The notes beneath the pieces were generated by a model. That model was given only the letters and a program-made list of their open reading frames with translations. It was not told the DNA's origin and did not search any database. The position numbers and the translations under genes are program-made. Positions 63,616-64,000 of a DNA stretch of 64,000 nucleotides are shown piece by piece. This DNA comes from Leucobacter celer subsp. astrifaciens (lineage in GTDB: Bacteria > Actinomycetota > Actinomycetes > Actinomycetales > Microbacteriaceae). Each line of letters begins with the position of its first letter. Within the stretch, counting starts at the first letter, position 1. Location of the stretch: NCBI RefSeq assembly GCF_001273835.1, contig NZ_JHEI01000136.1:1-64000 (forward strand). The letters run 5' to 3'.

Positions 63616-64000
63616 CCTTCCCGTCCCCGATGGGCTGGCCGGGGAGCGGGTCGACGCCGCCCTCGCCAAACTGCTGGGATTCTCGCGCAGCTTCGCGGCG
63701 GAGATCGCGCAGTCGGGCGGCGTGAGCCTCGACGGACGGACGCTCGGCAAGTCGGATCGGCTCGCGGCCGGCGGCTGGCTCGAGGTCGAGTGGCAGGAGA
63801 AGCGCGGCCCCGAAGTGGTTCCCGTGCACCTGCCCGAGCTGGGGATCGTGCACGACGACGACGACATCGTGGTGGTCGACAAGCCCGCCGGTGTCGCGGC
63901 GCACCCCTCGCTCGGCTGGGAGGGGCCGACCGTGCTCGGCGCGCTCGCCGGAGCCGGGTACCGCATCGCGACGTCGGGACCCTCCGAACGGCAAGGCATC
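63602..64000 (+). CDS. RluA/RluD-family pseudouridine synthase, 5' part only
   Basis: 133 codons from ATG 63602 to the window end. An S4 RNA-binding domain (about 13-60, VDAALAKLLGFSRSFAAEIA) is followed by the start of the catalytic domain, IVHDDDDIVVVDKPAGVAAH. The catalytic HRLD motif lies beyond the window. lspA-rluD order is common in bacteria. Partial only because of the window edge. Confidence 0.9.
   Translation, partial: MERRSLPVPDGLAGERVDAALAKLLGFSRSFAAEIAQSGGVSLDGRTLGKSDRLAAGGWLEVEWQEKRGPEVVPVHLPELGIVHDDDDIVVVDKPAGVAAHPSLGWEGPTVLGALAGAGYRIATSGPSERQGI

Overview
The window is 64 kb of very GC-rich (roughly 69-70% by eye), gene-dense DNA with actinobacterial traits: many GTG starts, 4-bp stop/start overlaps, a pknL/Rv2175c/aroG/idsA block and a garA-merR block ordered much as in Mycobacterium, a RamB-type regulator beside malate synthase, and a division/cell-wall (dcw) cluster that ends in sepF, yggT and wag31. 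The overall style and protein sequences suggest a Microbacteriaceae member, possibly Leucobacter-like. That assignment is inference, because no rRNA or tRNA gene is present.

Layout. 1-6.6 kb: Mrp-type multisubunit Na+/H+ antiporter operon (mrpA with fused B domain, then C, D, E, F, G). 6.6-14.1 kb: mannitol PTS locus, with an mtlR-like activator facing an opposite-strand operon that encodes an EIIB-like/HPr fusion, enzyme I, MtlA, MtlF and MtlD, so the general PTS proteins sit with the sugar-specific ones. 14.3-20.9 kb: minus-strand accessory stretch with a TPR-like protein, a non-canonical Hsp90, a YbjN-fold protein, an ankyrin protein, a possible 61-residue protein and a DUF1266 protein. 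21-24.3 kb: malate synthase and a divergent RamB-like regulator. 24.4-27.2 kb: garA-like FHA protein, two MerR regulators and a ParA-type ATPase. 27.3-30.1 kb: secreted M1 metallopeptidase with three SLH-like repeats. 30.4-38.6 kb: pyruvate carboxylase, peptide deformylase, acyl-CoA synthetase, PlsC-type acyltransferase and class II DAHP synthase. 38.8-43 kb: PknL-like PASTA kinase, Rv2175c-like protein, polyprenyl synthase and DUF3040 protein. 43.5-64 kb: dcw cluster mraZ-rsmH-ftsL-ftsI-murE-murF-mraY-murD(degenerate)-ftsW-murG-[DUF559 gene, opposite strand]-murC-ftsQ-ftsZ-yggS-sepF-yggT-wag31-lspA-rluD (cut by the window end).

Main points of interest. The gene in the murD position has lost the conserved central catalytic segment and the whole C-terminal Mur ligase domain, and the neighbouring MurE has an altered diamino-acid motif. 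A DUF559 gene bracketed by two related palindromes, plus a 23-bp tandem repeat array, splits murG from murC. A near-identical 19-bp MerR-type site lies upstream of both ftsZ and the second merR gene. An EIIB-like domain is fused to HPr. MraZ-type boxes with 10-bp period precede mraZ, and several genes (idsA, pknL, parA) look leaderless.

All functional calls come from reading the protein and DNA sequence and from remembered family knowledge; no database search was run. Residue positions are hand counts.
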